A DNA stretch of 47,472 nt from the NCBI GenBank assembly GCA_017445905.1, contig JAFSRX010000043.1, positions 1 through 47,472 of the forward strand, in the 5' to 3' direction. Below, in pieces: positions 1 through 8,621 of this stretch. The first letter of the stretch is position 1, and each line of letters begins with the position of its first letter. The notes beneath the pieces are model-generated. The model was not told the origin of the DNA. It ran no database searches and saw only the letters and a list, made by a program, of their open reading frames with translations. Origin of the DNA: Eubacterium sp. (GTDB taxonomy: Bacteria > Bacillota > Clostridia > Oscillospirales > Acutalibacteraceae). The translations under genes and the position numbers were made by a program.

Positions 1-134
1 ATGTCAGCGCTCGCGCTGACAGAGGGGAGCGTCTGCGCTAGCAAAAGAGTTATTCCCTTGATAAGGGAAATGTCGAGCTTGCGAGACAAAAGGATGACGC
101 TTGCGGTGGATGAGGTGTTTTCCCTCTTTACATC
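1..134. repeat. Palindromic element family B (copy 1, partial at window edge)
   Basis: This gene-free stretch is a chain of small GC-rich hairpins. TGTCAGCG-CTCG-CGCTGACA lies at 2-21, TTCCCTT-GAT-AAGGGAA at about 53-69, and an imperfect TGTCGAGC/GAGACA hairpin follows. It ends with CTTGCGGTGGATGAGGTG. The same modules recur at 2721-2867 and 13714-13847, so this is a dispersed repeat family; the left end is probably cut off by the window. No reading frame is supported here. Confidence 0.6.
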
Positions 135-175
135 AGTTAAGAATTAAGAATTCATAATTCTATTTTTCATCGAAA
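135..175. repeat. Heptad-arm element family A, remnant (A0)
   Basis: The stretch GTTAAGAATTAAGAATTC followed by ATAATTCT is a collapsed version of the AT-rich 7-base-repeat arms seen elsewhere in the window: two TTAAGAA units facing a short complementary arm. It lies directly downstream of the family B element and just upstream of the greA promoter. Confidence 0.45.
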
Positions 176-193
176 CTGCAAAAAAAATTTTGA

Positions 194-222
194 TTGACTT
201 TAAATAATATATAATATATAAT
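194..222 (+). promoter_or_regulatory. greA promoter (sigma-A type)
   Basis: TTGACT at 194-199 and TATAAT at 217-222 are separated by exactly 17 bases. The start of transcription is expected near 229, about 30 bases before the greA start codon. Confidence 0.65.
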
Positions 223-259
223 TAAGGGGTTAAAAAAGAATTTTAAGGAGTTTTTAAAT

Positions 260-739
260 ATGGCAGCTAAAGTATTTAAAATGACAACCCAGGGCAGAGA
301 AGAGCTTCTTGCCGAACTTGAAAGACTTGAAACAGTAGGCAGAAACGATATCGCCGAAAAACTCAAGGTTGCTCGTTCATACGGTGACCTTTCTGAAAAC
401 AGCGAATATGATGAAGCTAAATCAGAGCAGGCTAAGATTGAGGCTCGTATTAACGAGCTTAAATATCAGCTCGACCACGCTGTTATCATTGATGCAGCTG
501 AAAGCGGCGGAAAGAAAAACGTTGTTTCAATGGGCTCAAAGGTAACCGTTGTCAGAAAAATTGATAAAAAAGAACTCACATATGAAATAACCGGCTTCTC
601 ACAGAGTGACCCCGCAAACGGAAAAATATCTGATGAAAGCCCCGTCGGATCTGCTCTTATGGGAGCAAAGAAGGGCGACACAGTTGTTGTTGAAGCACCT
701 ATGGGAAATCTTGAGTTTAAGATTAAAGACGTTAAATAA
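260..739 (+). CDS. greA: Transcription elongation factor GreA
   Basis: GreA rescues backtracked RNA polymerase by stimulating cleavage of the transcript 3' end; it acts through the secondary channel. The 159-residue length is normal for the family. Residues 1-75 form the N-terminal coiled-coil hairpin, with the family signature and its acidic tip residues at 40-54 (RSYGDLSENSEYDEAK). Residues 80-159 form the FKBP-like C-terminal domain. The start is supported by AAGGAG at 245-250, ten bases before ATG. It precedes lysS, an order common in Firmicutes, but is separated from it by a 117-base family A repeat. The dedicated promoter at 194-222 suggests constitutive expression. Confidence 0.96.
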   Translation: MAAKVFKMTTQGREELLAELERLETVGRNDIAEKLKVARSYGDLSENSEYDEAKSEQAKIEARINELKYQLDHAVIIDAAESGGKKNVVSMGSKVTVVRKIDKKELTYEITGFSQSDPANGKISDESPVGSALMGAKKGDTVVVEAPMGNLEFKIKDVK

Positions 740-856
740 TTAGGAATTAGGAATGAGGAGTGAGGAGTTCAGGTTACTCGCTTTGCTCAAACAATTATAA
801 TTGCTGTGCGCAGCACCCGAAATTCCTAACTTCTAACTTCTAACTCCTAATTTTAT
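740..856. repeat. Heptad-arm intergenic element family A (A1)
   Basis: The left arm is four 7-base units (TTAGGAA, TTAGGAA, TGAGGAG, TGAGGAG). The right arm is four partly complementary units (TTCCTAA, CTTCTAA, CTTCTAA, CTCCTAA). Between them lie ACTCGCTTTGCTC, the AT palindrome CAATTATAATTG, and the hairpin GCTG-TGCG-CAGC followed by ACCCGAAA. The element fills the greA-lysS gap and stops just before the lysS ribosome binding site. Confidence 0.75.
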
Positions 857-871
857 TAGAAAGGCAAAACT

Positions 872-2704
872 ATGGCAGGAAAGTTTGAAATAACAAAGCA
901 CAGTGACAGCGAGTTTTCATTTGAATTCATTGTTGATGAAAAGGTTCTCGGAAAGTCACCTGTTTTTGATAAGGAAGATGCTTGCAAGAGAGGCGTTAAG
1001 GCTGTTAAGAAAAACAGCAGAATGAAGGTTCAGAACGCCATTGCAGGTGATGAAGAAAAAACAAACCCTAAGTTCCTTGTTGAAAATTGCGGCGATAAGG
1101 TAAAATATACTCTCTTCCTTCAGACGGGCGCAGTCGCTCTTGAAGGCGAGGCAAACAGCGAGCAGGAGGCTCTCGAAGCTATTGAAGCAATCGGGAATAA
1201 CGCCGCTGCTGCTCAGATGGCTATGGCTGAGGTTGTTCTCTCAGAAAACGAGCAGAAGCAAATCAGAATTGATAAGCTCAAGGCTATGCAGGAGGAGGGC
1301 AAGGATCCCTTTGTTATAACTCTTGCCGAGCAGACCCATCACAGCGATGAAATCAAAGCTAAATTTGATGAGCTTGAAGAAAAGGATGTTGTTATCGCAG
1401 GAAGAATTATGACCTGGCGAGATATGGGCAAGGCAAACTTCATCGATATTCAGGATAGAAACGGAAGAATTCAGGCATATGTTCGTATGAATGATGTTGG
1501 CGAAGAGGTCTTCAAGGCATTCAAAACCTGGGATATTGGCGATATAGTTGAAATAAAGGGCTTTGTTTTCAAAACAAGAACGGGTGAGATTTCCGTTCAT
1601 GCAAAGGAAATAAGACTTATTTCAAAGTCACTTCTTCCTCTTCCCGAAAAATTCCACGGTTTAACAGATACCGACACGAGATACAGAAAACGCTATCTTG
1701 ATATGATAATGAATCCGAATGTTAAGGAAACCTTTATCAAGCGTTCTAAGATAATAACTTCAATAAGAAACTATCTTGATAATCTCGGCTTTATCGAGGT
1801 TGAAACTCCTATTCTTAATCTCATCCCCGGCGGTGCTGCTGCAAGACCGTTTATAACCCACCATAACACTCTTGATATGGATATGTATCTTCGTATCGCA
1901 ACTGAGCTTTATCTTAAAAGGCTTATTGTCGGCGGTATGGAGAGAGTTTATGAAATTGGACGTAACTTCAGAAATGAGGGAATGGATGTTCGCCATAATC
2001 CCGAATTCACCTGCATTGAGCTTTATCAGGCATTTACAGATTACCACGGAATGATGGATATTGCAGAGAATATTATCAGAAATGCAGCAAATGAAGTTTG
2101 CGATAATCTCCACATAACCTTCAACGGAACCGAGATTGACCTCGAAAGTCCGTTTAAGAGATTAACTATGATAGACGCTGTCAAGGAATTCAGCGGAGTT
2201 GATTTTGCTTCCTTTATGAGTGACAACGAAAAGGCTGTTGAAATAGCTAAGGAAAAGGGAATCGAAATTGAGCCAGGCAAAGCAACCTGGGGCGATGTTC
2301 TCAACTCCTTTTTTGAAGAATTTGTTGAAGAAAACCTTATTCAGCCGACATTCATTATTGATTATCCTGTTGAAATCAGTCCGTTAACAAAGAAAAAGCC
2401 CGACTGTCCTGCGCTGACAGAACGTTTTGAGCTCTTCATTCTCGGAGGAGAATACGGAAATGCTTATTCCGAGCTCAACGATCCGATTGACCAGATGGAA
2501 CGCTTTGAAGCTCAGATGAAGTTAAGAGAAGCAGGCGACGATGAGGCTAATATGATTGATAACGATTTCGTAACTGCACTTGAATACGGAATGCCTCCGA
2601 CTGGCGGACTCGGAATCGGAATAGACAGACTGGTTATGCTTTTAACAGACAGCTATTCAATCAGGGACGTTTTACTCTTCCCGACAATAAAACCTATAGA
2701 ATAG
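872..2704 (+). CDS. lysS: Lysyl-tRNA synthetase (class II) with an N-terminal tandem YegP-like extension
   Basis: The enzyme charges tRNA-Lys with lysine. From about residue 120 the protein is a normal bacterial LysRS: an OB-fold anticodon-binding domain (about 155-250) and a class II catalytic core. Motif 2 is visible as ERVYEIGRNFRNEGMD and motif 3 as GGLGIGIDRLVML near the C-terminus. The first ~110 residues are extra. Residues 3-48 (GKFEITKH...ACKRGVKAVKKN) resemble one YegP/DUF1508 repeat, and 66-109 look like a degenerate second one. At 610 residues the protein is about 110 longer than the usual ~490-510. ATG 872 follows GAAAGG. The extension is in frame with no stop or frameshift, so it appears genuine. 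Confidence 0.93.
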   Translation: MAGKFEITKHSDSEFSFEFIVDEKVLGKSPVFDKEDACKRGVKAVKKNSRMKVQNAIAGDEEKTNPKFLVENCGDKVKYTLFLQTGAVALEGEANSEQEALEAIEAIGNNAAAAQMAMAEVVLSENEQKQIRIDKLKAMQEEGKDPFVITLAEQTHHSDEIKAKFDELEEKDVVIAGRIMTWRDMGKANFIDIQDRNGRIQAYVRMNDVGEEVFKAFKTWDIGDIVEIKGFVFKTRTGEISVHAKEIRLISKSLLPLPEKFHGLTDTDTRYRKRYLDMIMNPNVKETFIKRSKIITSIRNYLDNLGFIEVETPILNLIPGGAAARPFITHHNTLDMDMYLRIATELYLKRLIVGGMERVYEIGRNFRNEGMDVRHNPEFTCIELYQAFTDYHGMMDIAENIIRNAANEVCDNLHITFNGTEIDLESPFKRLTMIDAVKEFSGVDFASFMSDNEKAVEIAKEKGIEIEPGKATWGDVLNSFFEEFVEENLIQPTFIIDYPVEISPLTKKKPDCPALTERFELFILGGEYGNAYSELNDPIDQMERFEAQMKLREAGDDEANMIDNDFVTALEYGMPPTGGLGIGIDRLVMLLTDSYSIRDVLLFPTIKPIE

Positions 2705-2720
2705 TTGCGAGTCTTCACAC

Positions 2721-2867
2721 CTTCCCCTTGAGGGGAAGGGGGACCGCTTGCGGTGGATGAGGTGTGTTGCCTTTTGGAGCGTGGTTCATTAATTATTCGC
2801 CGAAAGCATTCAAAACATCAAGCCACCTCATCAGTCACTTCGTGACAGCTTCCCCTCAAGGGGAAGC
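2721..2867. repeat. Palindromic element family B (copy 2, MITE-like)
   Basis: The left end is CTTCCCCTTGAGGGGAAG followed by GGACCGCTTGCGGTGG and ATGAGGTG. The right end is the inverted counterpart: CACCTCAT, then GTCACTTCGTGAC, then CTTCCCCTCAAGGGGAAG. About 58 bases of unrelated sequence lie between. Each end is itself two nested hairpins, so the whole element could fold as a cruciform. It fills the lysS-ilvD gap. No leucine/isoleucine T-box was recognised ahead of ilvD. Confidence 0.7.
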
Positions 2868-2892
2868 TAAATAAGATTAGGAGATTTATATT

Positions 2893-4557
2893 ATGAGATC
2901 AGATTTAATTAAAGAAGGTCCTTCCAGAGCTCCTCACCGTTCACTTCTCAGAGCTCTTGGAATTGATGAACTTGAAATGAAAAGACCATTTGTAGCCGTT
3001 GTTAACTCAAAGAGCGACTACATTCCGGGTCATATGCATCTTGATAAAATTGCCGAGCAAGTTAAAGCCGGAATAAGAAATGCAGGTGGTGTTCCGTTTG
3101 AATTCAACACAATCGGCGTTTGCGACGGAATTGCAATGAACCACAGGGGTATGAAATATTCTCTCTGTTCAAGAGAGCTTATTGCAGATAGTATTGAAGT
3201 TATGCTTACTGCTCATCCGCTTGATGCAATAGTATTTATTCCGAACTGCGATAAAATCGTTCCCGGAATGCTTCTTGCAGCGTGCAGACTTAATCTTCCC
3301 TGTATCTTCATCAGCGGAGGCCCGATGCTTCCCGGAAAAAGCACCGAAACCAAAAATTCAATCGGTCTTTCAGAGCAGTTTGAATATGTCGGCTCAAACG
3401 CAGTTGGCAAAATGAGCGTTGAAAATCTTGAGGCAACCGCATTCACAGCTTGCCCGACCTGCGGATCATGCTCAGGTATGTACACTGCTAACTCAATGAA
3501 CTGCTTAACCGAGTCAATCGGTATGTCGCTTCCGGGATCGGGAACTGTTCCTGCAGTTTATTCAGCTCGTCTTCGTCTTGCTAAGATGGCTGGTGAAAGA
3601 GTTATGGATCTTCTCAAAGAAGATATCAAGCCTTCAGATATTATCACCGAAAAGGCTATTGAAAACGCAATGAGATGTGATATGGCTATTGGTTGTTCAA
3701 CAAATACCATTCTTCACCTCACAGCAATAGCTCATGCAGCAGGTCATGATATAGACCTCAATGACCTCAACGAAATGGGCAACACAACTCCTCAGATTTG
3801 TAAGCTCAATCCTGCATCTTCGGTATTCATCACCGATCTTAACGATGTTGGCGGAATGCAGTCAGTTATTAAGGAGCTTGCAAACGGCGGACTTATTCAT
3901 ACAGATTGCTTAACAGTTAACGGAACTGTTAAAGAGAGAATAACTGCAGCGCGCGAGGCTGACGGCGAAGTTATCAGAAAACTTGATAATCCGTTTTCAA
4001 AGGATGGCGGTATCGCAGTTCTTAAAGGCAATTTAGCCGAAGAAGGAGCTGTTGTTAAGAAGGGCGCAGTTGCTCCCGAAATGATGCAGCACAAGGGTCC
4101 TGCAAAGTGTTATGATTCCGAAGAGGAAGCTATTGCAGCAATAACCTCCGGAAAGATTGTCGAGGGTGACGTTGTTGTTATCCGCTATGAAGGACCTAAG
4201 GGCGGTCCCGGAATGAGAGAAATGCTTTCTCCAACCTCTGCTATTATCGGAATGGGTCTTGGCTCTTCTGTTGCTCTTTTAACAGACGGAAGATTCTCAG
4301 GCGCAACAAGGGGCGCTTCAATCGGCCATGTAAGCCCGGAGGCAGTAGTCGGCGGAACAATCGCTCTTGTTGAAGATGGCGATGAAATTGAAATTGATAT
4401 TCCTGCAAGAGTTCTCAGAGTTAATGTTTCTGATGAAGTTCTTGAGCAGAGGAGAGCTAAGTGGCAGCCAAAACCGCTTGAGCTTACAGGTTATCTTAAG
4501 AGATATGCGCAGCATGTTACATCAGGTTCAAGAGGCGCAGTATTTGAGGATGATTAA
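2893..4557 (+). CDS. ilvD: Dihydroxy-acid dehydratase
   Basis: This iron-sulfur enzyme makes 2-keto acids from 2,3-dihydroxy acids, the third step of valine and isoleucine synthesis. The 554-residue length is typical. Conserved cysteine segments are visible at NCDKIVPGM (C119) and [16 protein letters not shown] (C187, C190, C193). [17 protein letters not shown] near residue 470 is the C-terminal family signature. ATG 2893 follows AGGAG. No other ilv gene is adjacent; the next gene begins three bases after the stop, so it may be co-transcribed with the unrelated envelope genes downstream. Confidence 0.95.
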   Translation: MRSDLIKEGPSRAPHRSLLRALGIDELEMKRPFVAVVNSKSDYIPGHMHLDKIAEQVKAGIRNAGGVPFEFNTIGVCDGIAMNHRGMKYSLCSRELIADSIEVMLTAHPLDAIVFIPNCDKIVPGMLLAACRLNLPCIFISGGPMLPGKSTETKNSIGLSEQFEYVGSNAVGKMSVENLEATAFTACPTCGSCSGMYTANSMNCLTESIGMSLPGSGTVPAVYSARLRLAKMAGERVMDLLKEDIKPSDIITEKAIENAMRCDMAIGCSTNTILHLTAIAHAAGHDIDLNDLNEMGNTTPQICKLNPASSVFITDLNDVGGMQSVIKELANGGLIHTDCLTVNGTVKERITAAREADGEVIRKLDNPFSKDGGIAVLKGNLAEEGAVVKKGAVAPEMMQHKGPAKCYDSEEEAIAAITSGKIVEGDVVVIRYEGPKGGPGMREMLSPTSAIIGMGLGSSVALLTDGRFSGATRGASIGHVSPEAVVGGTIALVEDGDEIEIDIPARVLRVNVSDEVLEQRRAKWQPKPLELTGYLKRYAQHVTSGSRGAVFEDD

Positions 4558-4560
4558 TTA

Positions 4561-5253
4561 ATGAACAGCAAAACCGAAAAAAGTAAAACAGCTCCCGAAA
4601 GCGGCAAGAAGCATAGCAAGAAATCGAAGAAGAAAAAAGACAGGGGAATTATTCCCTATATAACAACTCCTTTGATTTTTTGTCTGATATCGCTTGTTGT
4701 TGTTTTACCGATGCTTATATCATTTACTAATATCGCGGTGAAATCAGTTCACAACGTTCAGGAAAAGATTCCCTATGGCATTAATGATGCAGTTGTTCAT
4801 AGCGAAAGATTTGATAATAAAACTCTGGAATACGATGTTGAGAAAATTGGATTATGCGAAAAAGTCGGCGTTCTCAGATGCGAGAGAGTTGGTATAGATA
4901 CAGAGGTTTTCTTCGGAGTTAACAGAGTATCATTAAGAAACGGAGTCGGTCTTTCGGCTAAAAGCAAGCTCAACAATAACAATAGCAAACTTGATATTGC
5001 CGGCTATTCAAGCGCTTATTTCAAAGGCTTGAATAATGTTAAGAAAGGCGATGTTATTGTTTTTGAAACAACCGATAAGATTTATGAATATGAGGTTGTC
5101 AGCAACAGAGTTGAGCTTTCTCCCGAGGCAAAGTATTCAACGGGAATGATTCTCAGCTGCGATAAAGAGTCAAAGGCGTTTTCGGCATATAACGAGAAAA
5201 AGAGATATGTTGTTGCCGAAATTATGTCGATGAAAGATAAGAAAGGGGAGTAG
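4561..5253 (+). CDS. Membrane-anchored sortase-fold protein lacking the catalytic histidine
   Basis: The 230-residue protein has a lysine-rich cytoplasmic tail (1-29), one membrane segment (about 31-59) and an external domain. The external part aligns by eye with class C/D sortases: VGVLRCERVGIDTEVFFGV, then DIAGYSSAYFKGLNNVKKGD, then a beta strand pattern KIYEYEVVS, then ILSCD and KKRYVVAE. Cys200 and Arg215 sit where the sortase Cys and Arg belong. The position of the catalytic His (normally AGH) is Tyr149. Sortases join surface proteins to the wall or build pili; without His this one may be inactive or use another mechanism. It is followed two bases later by the next gene, so the two are probably translated together. 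Confidence 0.7.
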   Translation: MNSKTEKSKTAPESGKKHSKKSKKKKDRGIIPYITTPLIFCLISLVVVLPMLISFTNIAVKSVHNVQEKIPYGINDAVVHSERFDNKTLEYDVEKIGLCEKVGVLRCERVGIDTEVFFGVNRVSLRNGVGLSAKSKLNNNNSKLDIAGYSSAYFKGLNNVKKGDVIVFETTDKIYEYEVVSNRVELSPEAKYSTGMILSCDKESKAFSAYNEKKRYVVAEIMSMKDKKGE

Positions 5254-5255
5254 GC

Positions 5256-6332
5256 ATGAAAGAAAAAAACAACTCTGCTGCAGTTGGGCAGAAAGATGAT
5301 GCAAAAACCCCTTCCAAGAAGTCTCACAGCAGTTCTTCTCATCATCATCATTCATCAACTTCATCATCGCATCATCATCATTCATCAACTTCATCATCGC
5401 ATCATCACCATCATTCTTCAACTTCATCATCGCATCATCACCATCATTCTTCTTCAAGCAAGTCATCAAAAAAGAAGACTGAGTCAAACAGTGATCACAG
5501 CGGTTTAAAAATGTTTTTCTCGTTTTTGTTATTCCTCTCAATCGCTGCAACAGCGGTTTTTGCAGGACTTAAAATAACAGTTGTAAACGAAAATCGGGTT
5601 GCTGAGATTTTTACTAACAGTGAATATGTTAACGCGCTTTATAACGATGTTCTTGATTATTCAAAGGATATGTGTTTAAAATGCTCAATCCCTCAGGACA
5701 GCATTAATGATGTTATAACATATAAAGCTGTCAGCGATATTGAGTCGGCATATATTAACGGGGTTTTCAACAAGGATGAAAAATATTCCGAAACAACGTA
5801 TTCGGATATGATAAACGAACTGAAAACAGAGCTTGAAACTTCAACAAAGAATATGATAAGCGCAAATGGTCTTGAAATATCCGAAAAACAGACCGATACA
5901 GGAGTTCAGACTTTCTCTCAGGAGATTGCGTCATATATTAAAGAAAGAGTTGAGTTTGAATTTGCATCGAATATTCAGAGTGTACTCAATGTAAGTTCAC
6001 CTGTAACTAATATCGGAATTATATTATTTGCAGTTTTTTCACTGGCGTTTTTCCTTCTTGCAATTTCTATTGAAGGAAAGAATTACAGATCATTGAGACC
6101 CGTTGCGTTCAGCTTTCTCGGTGCGGCTTTACTTAATTTGCTTTTGGTTGCATTCGTCGGTATAGTTGCAATATTTAAAGATCTTGTTATTTATCCGAGT
6201 TATTTATGCAACTCAGTGATGCAGTATATATATTCATGTGTTTTAACTTTCCTGTTTATAGCATTTCTGCTGTTTGTTGTTGGAATTGTTATTTGCACAC
6301 TGGTATGGAAGCTAAAGCGAAATAATGAATAA
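5256..6332 (+). CDS. Four-pass membrane protein with a poly-His/Ser repeat tail, unknown function
   Basis: I do not recognise a family. Residues 24-66 carry four His runs (HHHH, HHHH, HHHHH, HHHHH) separated by SSTSS spacers, followed by a Lys/Ser-rich stretch. A membrane segment follows at 85-108, then a ~140-residue domain (about 110-250), and three more segments at 252-272, 283-306 and 324-350. The positive-inside rule puts the His-rich tail and C-terminus in the cytoplasm and the 110-250 domain outside. The His repeats could bind metal ions, but nothing in the sequence proves it. The gene lies between the sortase-like gene (2-base gap) and an ABC ATPase, in one apparent operon. Confidence 0.75.
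   Translation: MKEKNNSAAVGQKDDAKTPSKKSHSSSSHHHHSSTSSSHHHHSSTSSSHHHHHSSTSSSHHHHHSSSSKSSKKKTESNSDHSGLKMFFSFLLFLSIAATAVFAGLKITVVNENRVAEIFTNSEYVNALYNDVLDYSKDMCLKCSIPQDSINDVITYKAVSDIESAYINGVFNKDEKYSETTYSDMINELKTELETSTKNMISANGLEISEKQTDTGVQTFSQEIASYIKERVEFEFASNIQSVLNVSSPVTNIGIILFAVFSLAFFLLAISIEGKNYRSLRPVAFSFLGAALLNLLLVAFVGIVAIFKDLVIYPSYLCNSVMQYIYSCVLTFLFIAFLLFVVGIVICTLVWKLKRNNE
5337..5455 (+). repeat. In-frame tandem repeat encoding His runs
   Basis: About four units of 30 to 33 bases (CATCATCATCATTCATCAAC + TTCATCATCG type) encode SSHHHHSSTS. Later units carry one extra His codon, and CAC replaces some CAT codons. The unit is a multiple of three, so copy-number changes keep the frame. Confidence 0.85.
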
Positions 6333-6356
6333 TATCTTATGAAAAGGAACAGTACT

Positions 6357-7136
6357 ATGGAAGATATTAAGCAAGAAATTATCGATGACGAAGAAAGAGA
6401 AACCGTTATCAAGGTTGACCACCTTTCGATGAAGTTCAACCTGAATAAAGAAAAGGTTGATAATCTTAAGGAATATATGATAAGGCTTGTTAAGGGCAAG
6501 ATTGAATATCAGAAATTCGTTGCGCTTGATGATATTAATTTTGAAATCAAAAGAGGCGACAGGCTTGCTATTCTCGGCTTTAACGGAGCGGGAAAAAGTA
6601 CTCTTTTAAAGGCAATAGTCGGAGTTTATAAACCAACAGAGGGAACTATTTATAAAACCGGCGTTATCGCGCCCTTGCTTGAGCTCGGAGCAGGCTTTGA
6701 CCCGAACTATACGGGAAGAGAAAACATTTATCTCTACGGAGCAATTCTTGGCTATTCCCACGAATATATCGAGGAGAGAATAGAGGATATTATTGCTTTT
6801 TCTGAGCTTGGACATTTTATAGAGGTTCCTGTTAAGAATTATTCTTCGGGTATGAGAGCAAGACTCGGATTTTCAATCGCAACTGCAGTTGACCCGGATG
6901 TTCTGATACTTGATGAGGTTCTTTCAGTAGGTGACGCAAAATTCAGAAAAAAGAGCCTTGCAAAAGTTCAGTCAATGTTTGATAACGGCGTAACAGTTCT
7001 TTTCGTTTCGCATAATATTGAACAGGTTAAGGCAATCTGCAATAAAGCAATTCTTCTTGAAAAAGGAAAAATCATCGCTCAGGGAGATGTTAACGACGTT
7101 GCAGAGATATACGAAGAAAAAGTTAAGAAGAAATAA
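6357..7136 (+). CDS. ABC transporter ATPase of the polysaccharide/teichoic-acid export type (TagH/Wzt-like)
   Basis: The ATPase would power export of a lipid-linked polymer across the membrane. Walker A is GFNGAGKS at residues 74-81. The signature is the family-specific YSSGMRARLGFS instead of LSGGQ, and Walker B is VLILDEVLSVGD. The 259-residue form lacks the C-terminal carbohydrate-binding domain of Wzt proteins. I chose ATG 6357 because AAAAGGA at 6342-6347 is well spaced for it; an in-frame ATG at 6339 has no clear binding site. The usual TagG-type permease gene is absent; the upstream four-pass protein does not look like one. Transcription probably ends at the hairpin at 7218-7252. Confidence 0.88.
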   Translation: MEDIKQEIIDDEERETVIKVDHLSMKFNLNKEKVDNLKEYMIRLVKGKIEYQKFVALDDINFEIKRGDRLAILGFNGAGKSTLLKAIVGVYKPTEGTIYKTGVIAPLLELGAGFDPNYTGRENIYLYGAILGYSHEYIEERIEDIIAFSELGHFIEVPVKNYSSGMRARLGFSIATAVDPDVLILDEVLSVGDAKFRKKSLAKVQSMFDNGVTVLFVSHNIEQVKAICNKAILLEKGKIIAQGDVNDVAEIYEEKVKKK

Positions 7137-7217
7137 AGGCTTCTGAAAAGTGCATAATCACGCCATATTATATATTTATTGTAATATTCGTTTTATTTAT
7201 AATATTTCTAGATTAAT

Positions 7218-7252
7218 AAAACCGCCGAGGGCATCGAACCCTCGGCGGTTTT
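7218..7252. terminator. Bidirectional intrinsic terminator
   Basis: AAAACCGCCGAGGG (7218-7231) and CCCTCGGCGGTTTT (7239-7252) form a perfect 14-base stem with a 7-base loop. A-runs and T-runs at either end let it serve both the plus-strand ABC gene and the minus-strand sialidase gene. Confidence 0.9.
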
Positions 7253-7300
7253 GGCGTTTTCAATTTTTTCAGTACGCCTTAATATTTATTCAGTTAGCTT

Positions 7301-8581
7301 TTATTTGATTTTTACTGTTTCAAAAACAATGTGTGCGCTCGGTTCGTCTTCATAGAGAATGCCGAGTGTTTCATCATTAATTTTTGCAAGGCAGGAATAA
7401 GCGAAGAAGCCTTCATTAATTATAATATCTTCTTTTGCTTTGTTCCATTTAATGCCCTTGAATTTACCCTTTTTATTGAATTCAAATTCACCCTTTGAAA
7501 TAACGCCGTTTTCTCTCTTCTTACCGGAGGGGTGGGATACGAAAATATTATTGTTTATTGCAATAGCGCTCTTCTGACATTTGGGTGCTTTAAATGCAGC
7601 TTTTTTTGATTTCATCCAGGTGATTGCGTTGTCAGCGGAAACCGAAACAGGAGTTTTTGAAAGCTTTTTAGCTCTTCCGAAAGCATAAATGCTATTGTTA
7701 GGTGCTTCAACAGCACACCATTCATCTTTATTTTCTGAATACGGGAATCTCTTGTTTCTTTTAAATGTTTCGCCGTTATCGTCTGAATAAATGCTGAGTG
7801 TATTTTTAAGAGTATAAAGCGGGAATATAAGTCTTCCGCTCTCAGTTTTTAATGCTGAGCCGGGTGCAATACCAAGAAAAACGCCGTCTGTTTCAGCGTA
7901 TATATCGCGGGTAATATCCTTGCCCTCGCTCCAGGTTTTGCCTTCATCAGAGGATCTGAACATATATATGTAGCTTCTTTTTGGAGCTTTGAGTGGAGCA
8001 CCAAAGGTTGTTGAAGTGTTTTCGCTGTCGGTTTTTCCTTTTGCACCGTTGAGATAAATATTGCCTAAATATTCATCCTCCTTATAAAGCTCACCGATTC
8101 CTTCAACACGGTACGGAGTTTTTGCCTTTTTTGAATCTAAAACCTTTCCGTCATCAAGAACGATATAATACTTGCCGTCGCGGTCATAAATTACGGGATA
8201 GGTTTTTGAATCAAAGCCTGTAAAAGCAGCTTTCTTTTCAAGATATTTTTTATCCATTATTCCCTTTGATTCGGGGAAGAAGGTTGCAAGAAGAATTATA
8301 TCGCCGTTATCTGCAACGGTCATACTGGGATCGATGAAAAACGCCGATTTACAGCTTTCTTCATCGCTGCTGATTTCCCTTGCGGGAGGCGCTGCGATGA
8401 GCTGAATATCGCCCCAGGTTTTACCACCGTCTGAACTTGTTTTGCAAACAAGCTCCATATATCCGTAATCCTTATCATTTGTTTCCCTGTTACATACAGC
8501 AATAAGCGTTTTGCCTGTATTAACAAGGCTGGGTATTCTATATACCGCTTCTTTTCCGAAAAGACACTGTTTTTCAGCCAT
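7301..8581 (-). CDS. Sialidase (GH33, BNR/Asp-box repeat), cytosolic
   Basis: Sialidases release terminal sialic acid from glycans. In the 426-residue form the arginine-triad motif YRIP is at residues 14-17. Asp-boxes are SSDGGKTW (49-56), SSDEGKTW, SDDNGETF and a degenerate SADNAITW. The C-terminal YSCL (Tyr395) and LYE (Glu411) match the catalytic Tyr/Glu region. No signal peptide or anchor is present, so it probably acts inside the cell. ATG 8581 is preferred because AGGAG lies eight bases upstream; a GTG at 8590 would sit on that binding site. The sequence is lysine-rich. Other sialidase-fold activities cannot be excluded from sequence alone. Confidence 0.85.
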   Translation of the reverse strand: MAEKQCLFGKEAVYRIPSLVNTGKTLIAVCNRETNDKDYGYMELVCKTSSDGGKTWGDIQLIAAPPAREISSDEESCKSAFFIDPSMTVADNGDIILLATFFPESKGIMDKKYLEKKAAFTGFDSKTYPVIYDRDGKYYIVLDDGKVLDSKKAKTPYRVEGIGELYKEDEYLGNIYLNGAKGKTDSENTSTTFGAPLKAPKRSYIYMFRSSDEGKTWSEGKDITRDIYAETDGVFLGIAPGSALKTESGRLIFPLYTLKNTLSIYSDDNGETFKRNKRFPYSENKDEWCAVEAPNNSIYAFGRAKKLSKTPVSVSADNAITWMKSKKAAFKAPKCQKSAIAINNNIFVSHPSGKKRENGVISKGEFEFNKKGKFKGIKWNKAKEDIIINEGFFAYSCLAKINDETLGILYEDEPSAHIVFETVKIK

Positions 8582-8621
8582 AATTTTCACTCCTGTTTTA
8601 ATATTTTATCACATTAATATA

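Noticed and set aside
740-856. CRISPR or riboswitch interpretation of the heptad-arm gaps
   Set aside because: Units are seven bases, there are no spacers, and there is no match to a known riboswitch core; several copies sit before unrelated genes.
2705-2892. T-box or leucine attenuator ahead of ilvD
   Set aside because: No T-box sequence, specifier loop or leader peptide was seen; the gap is filled by a dispersed palindromic element.
5337-5455. CRISPR-like array
   Set aside because: The repeat unit is in frame with the membrane protein gene, lacks unique spacers and is only four units long.
5170-5550. A minus-strand frame rich in Asp/Met repeats
   Set aside because: It is the antisense reading of the poly-His tandem repeat; the repetitive protein is a by-product of CAT codons.
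6339-6356. ATG 6339 as start of the ABC ATPase
   Set aside because: No binding site ahead of it; AAAAGGA lies between this ATG and the better-spaced ATG 6357.
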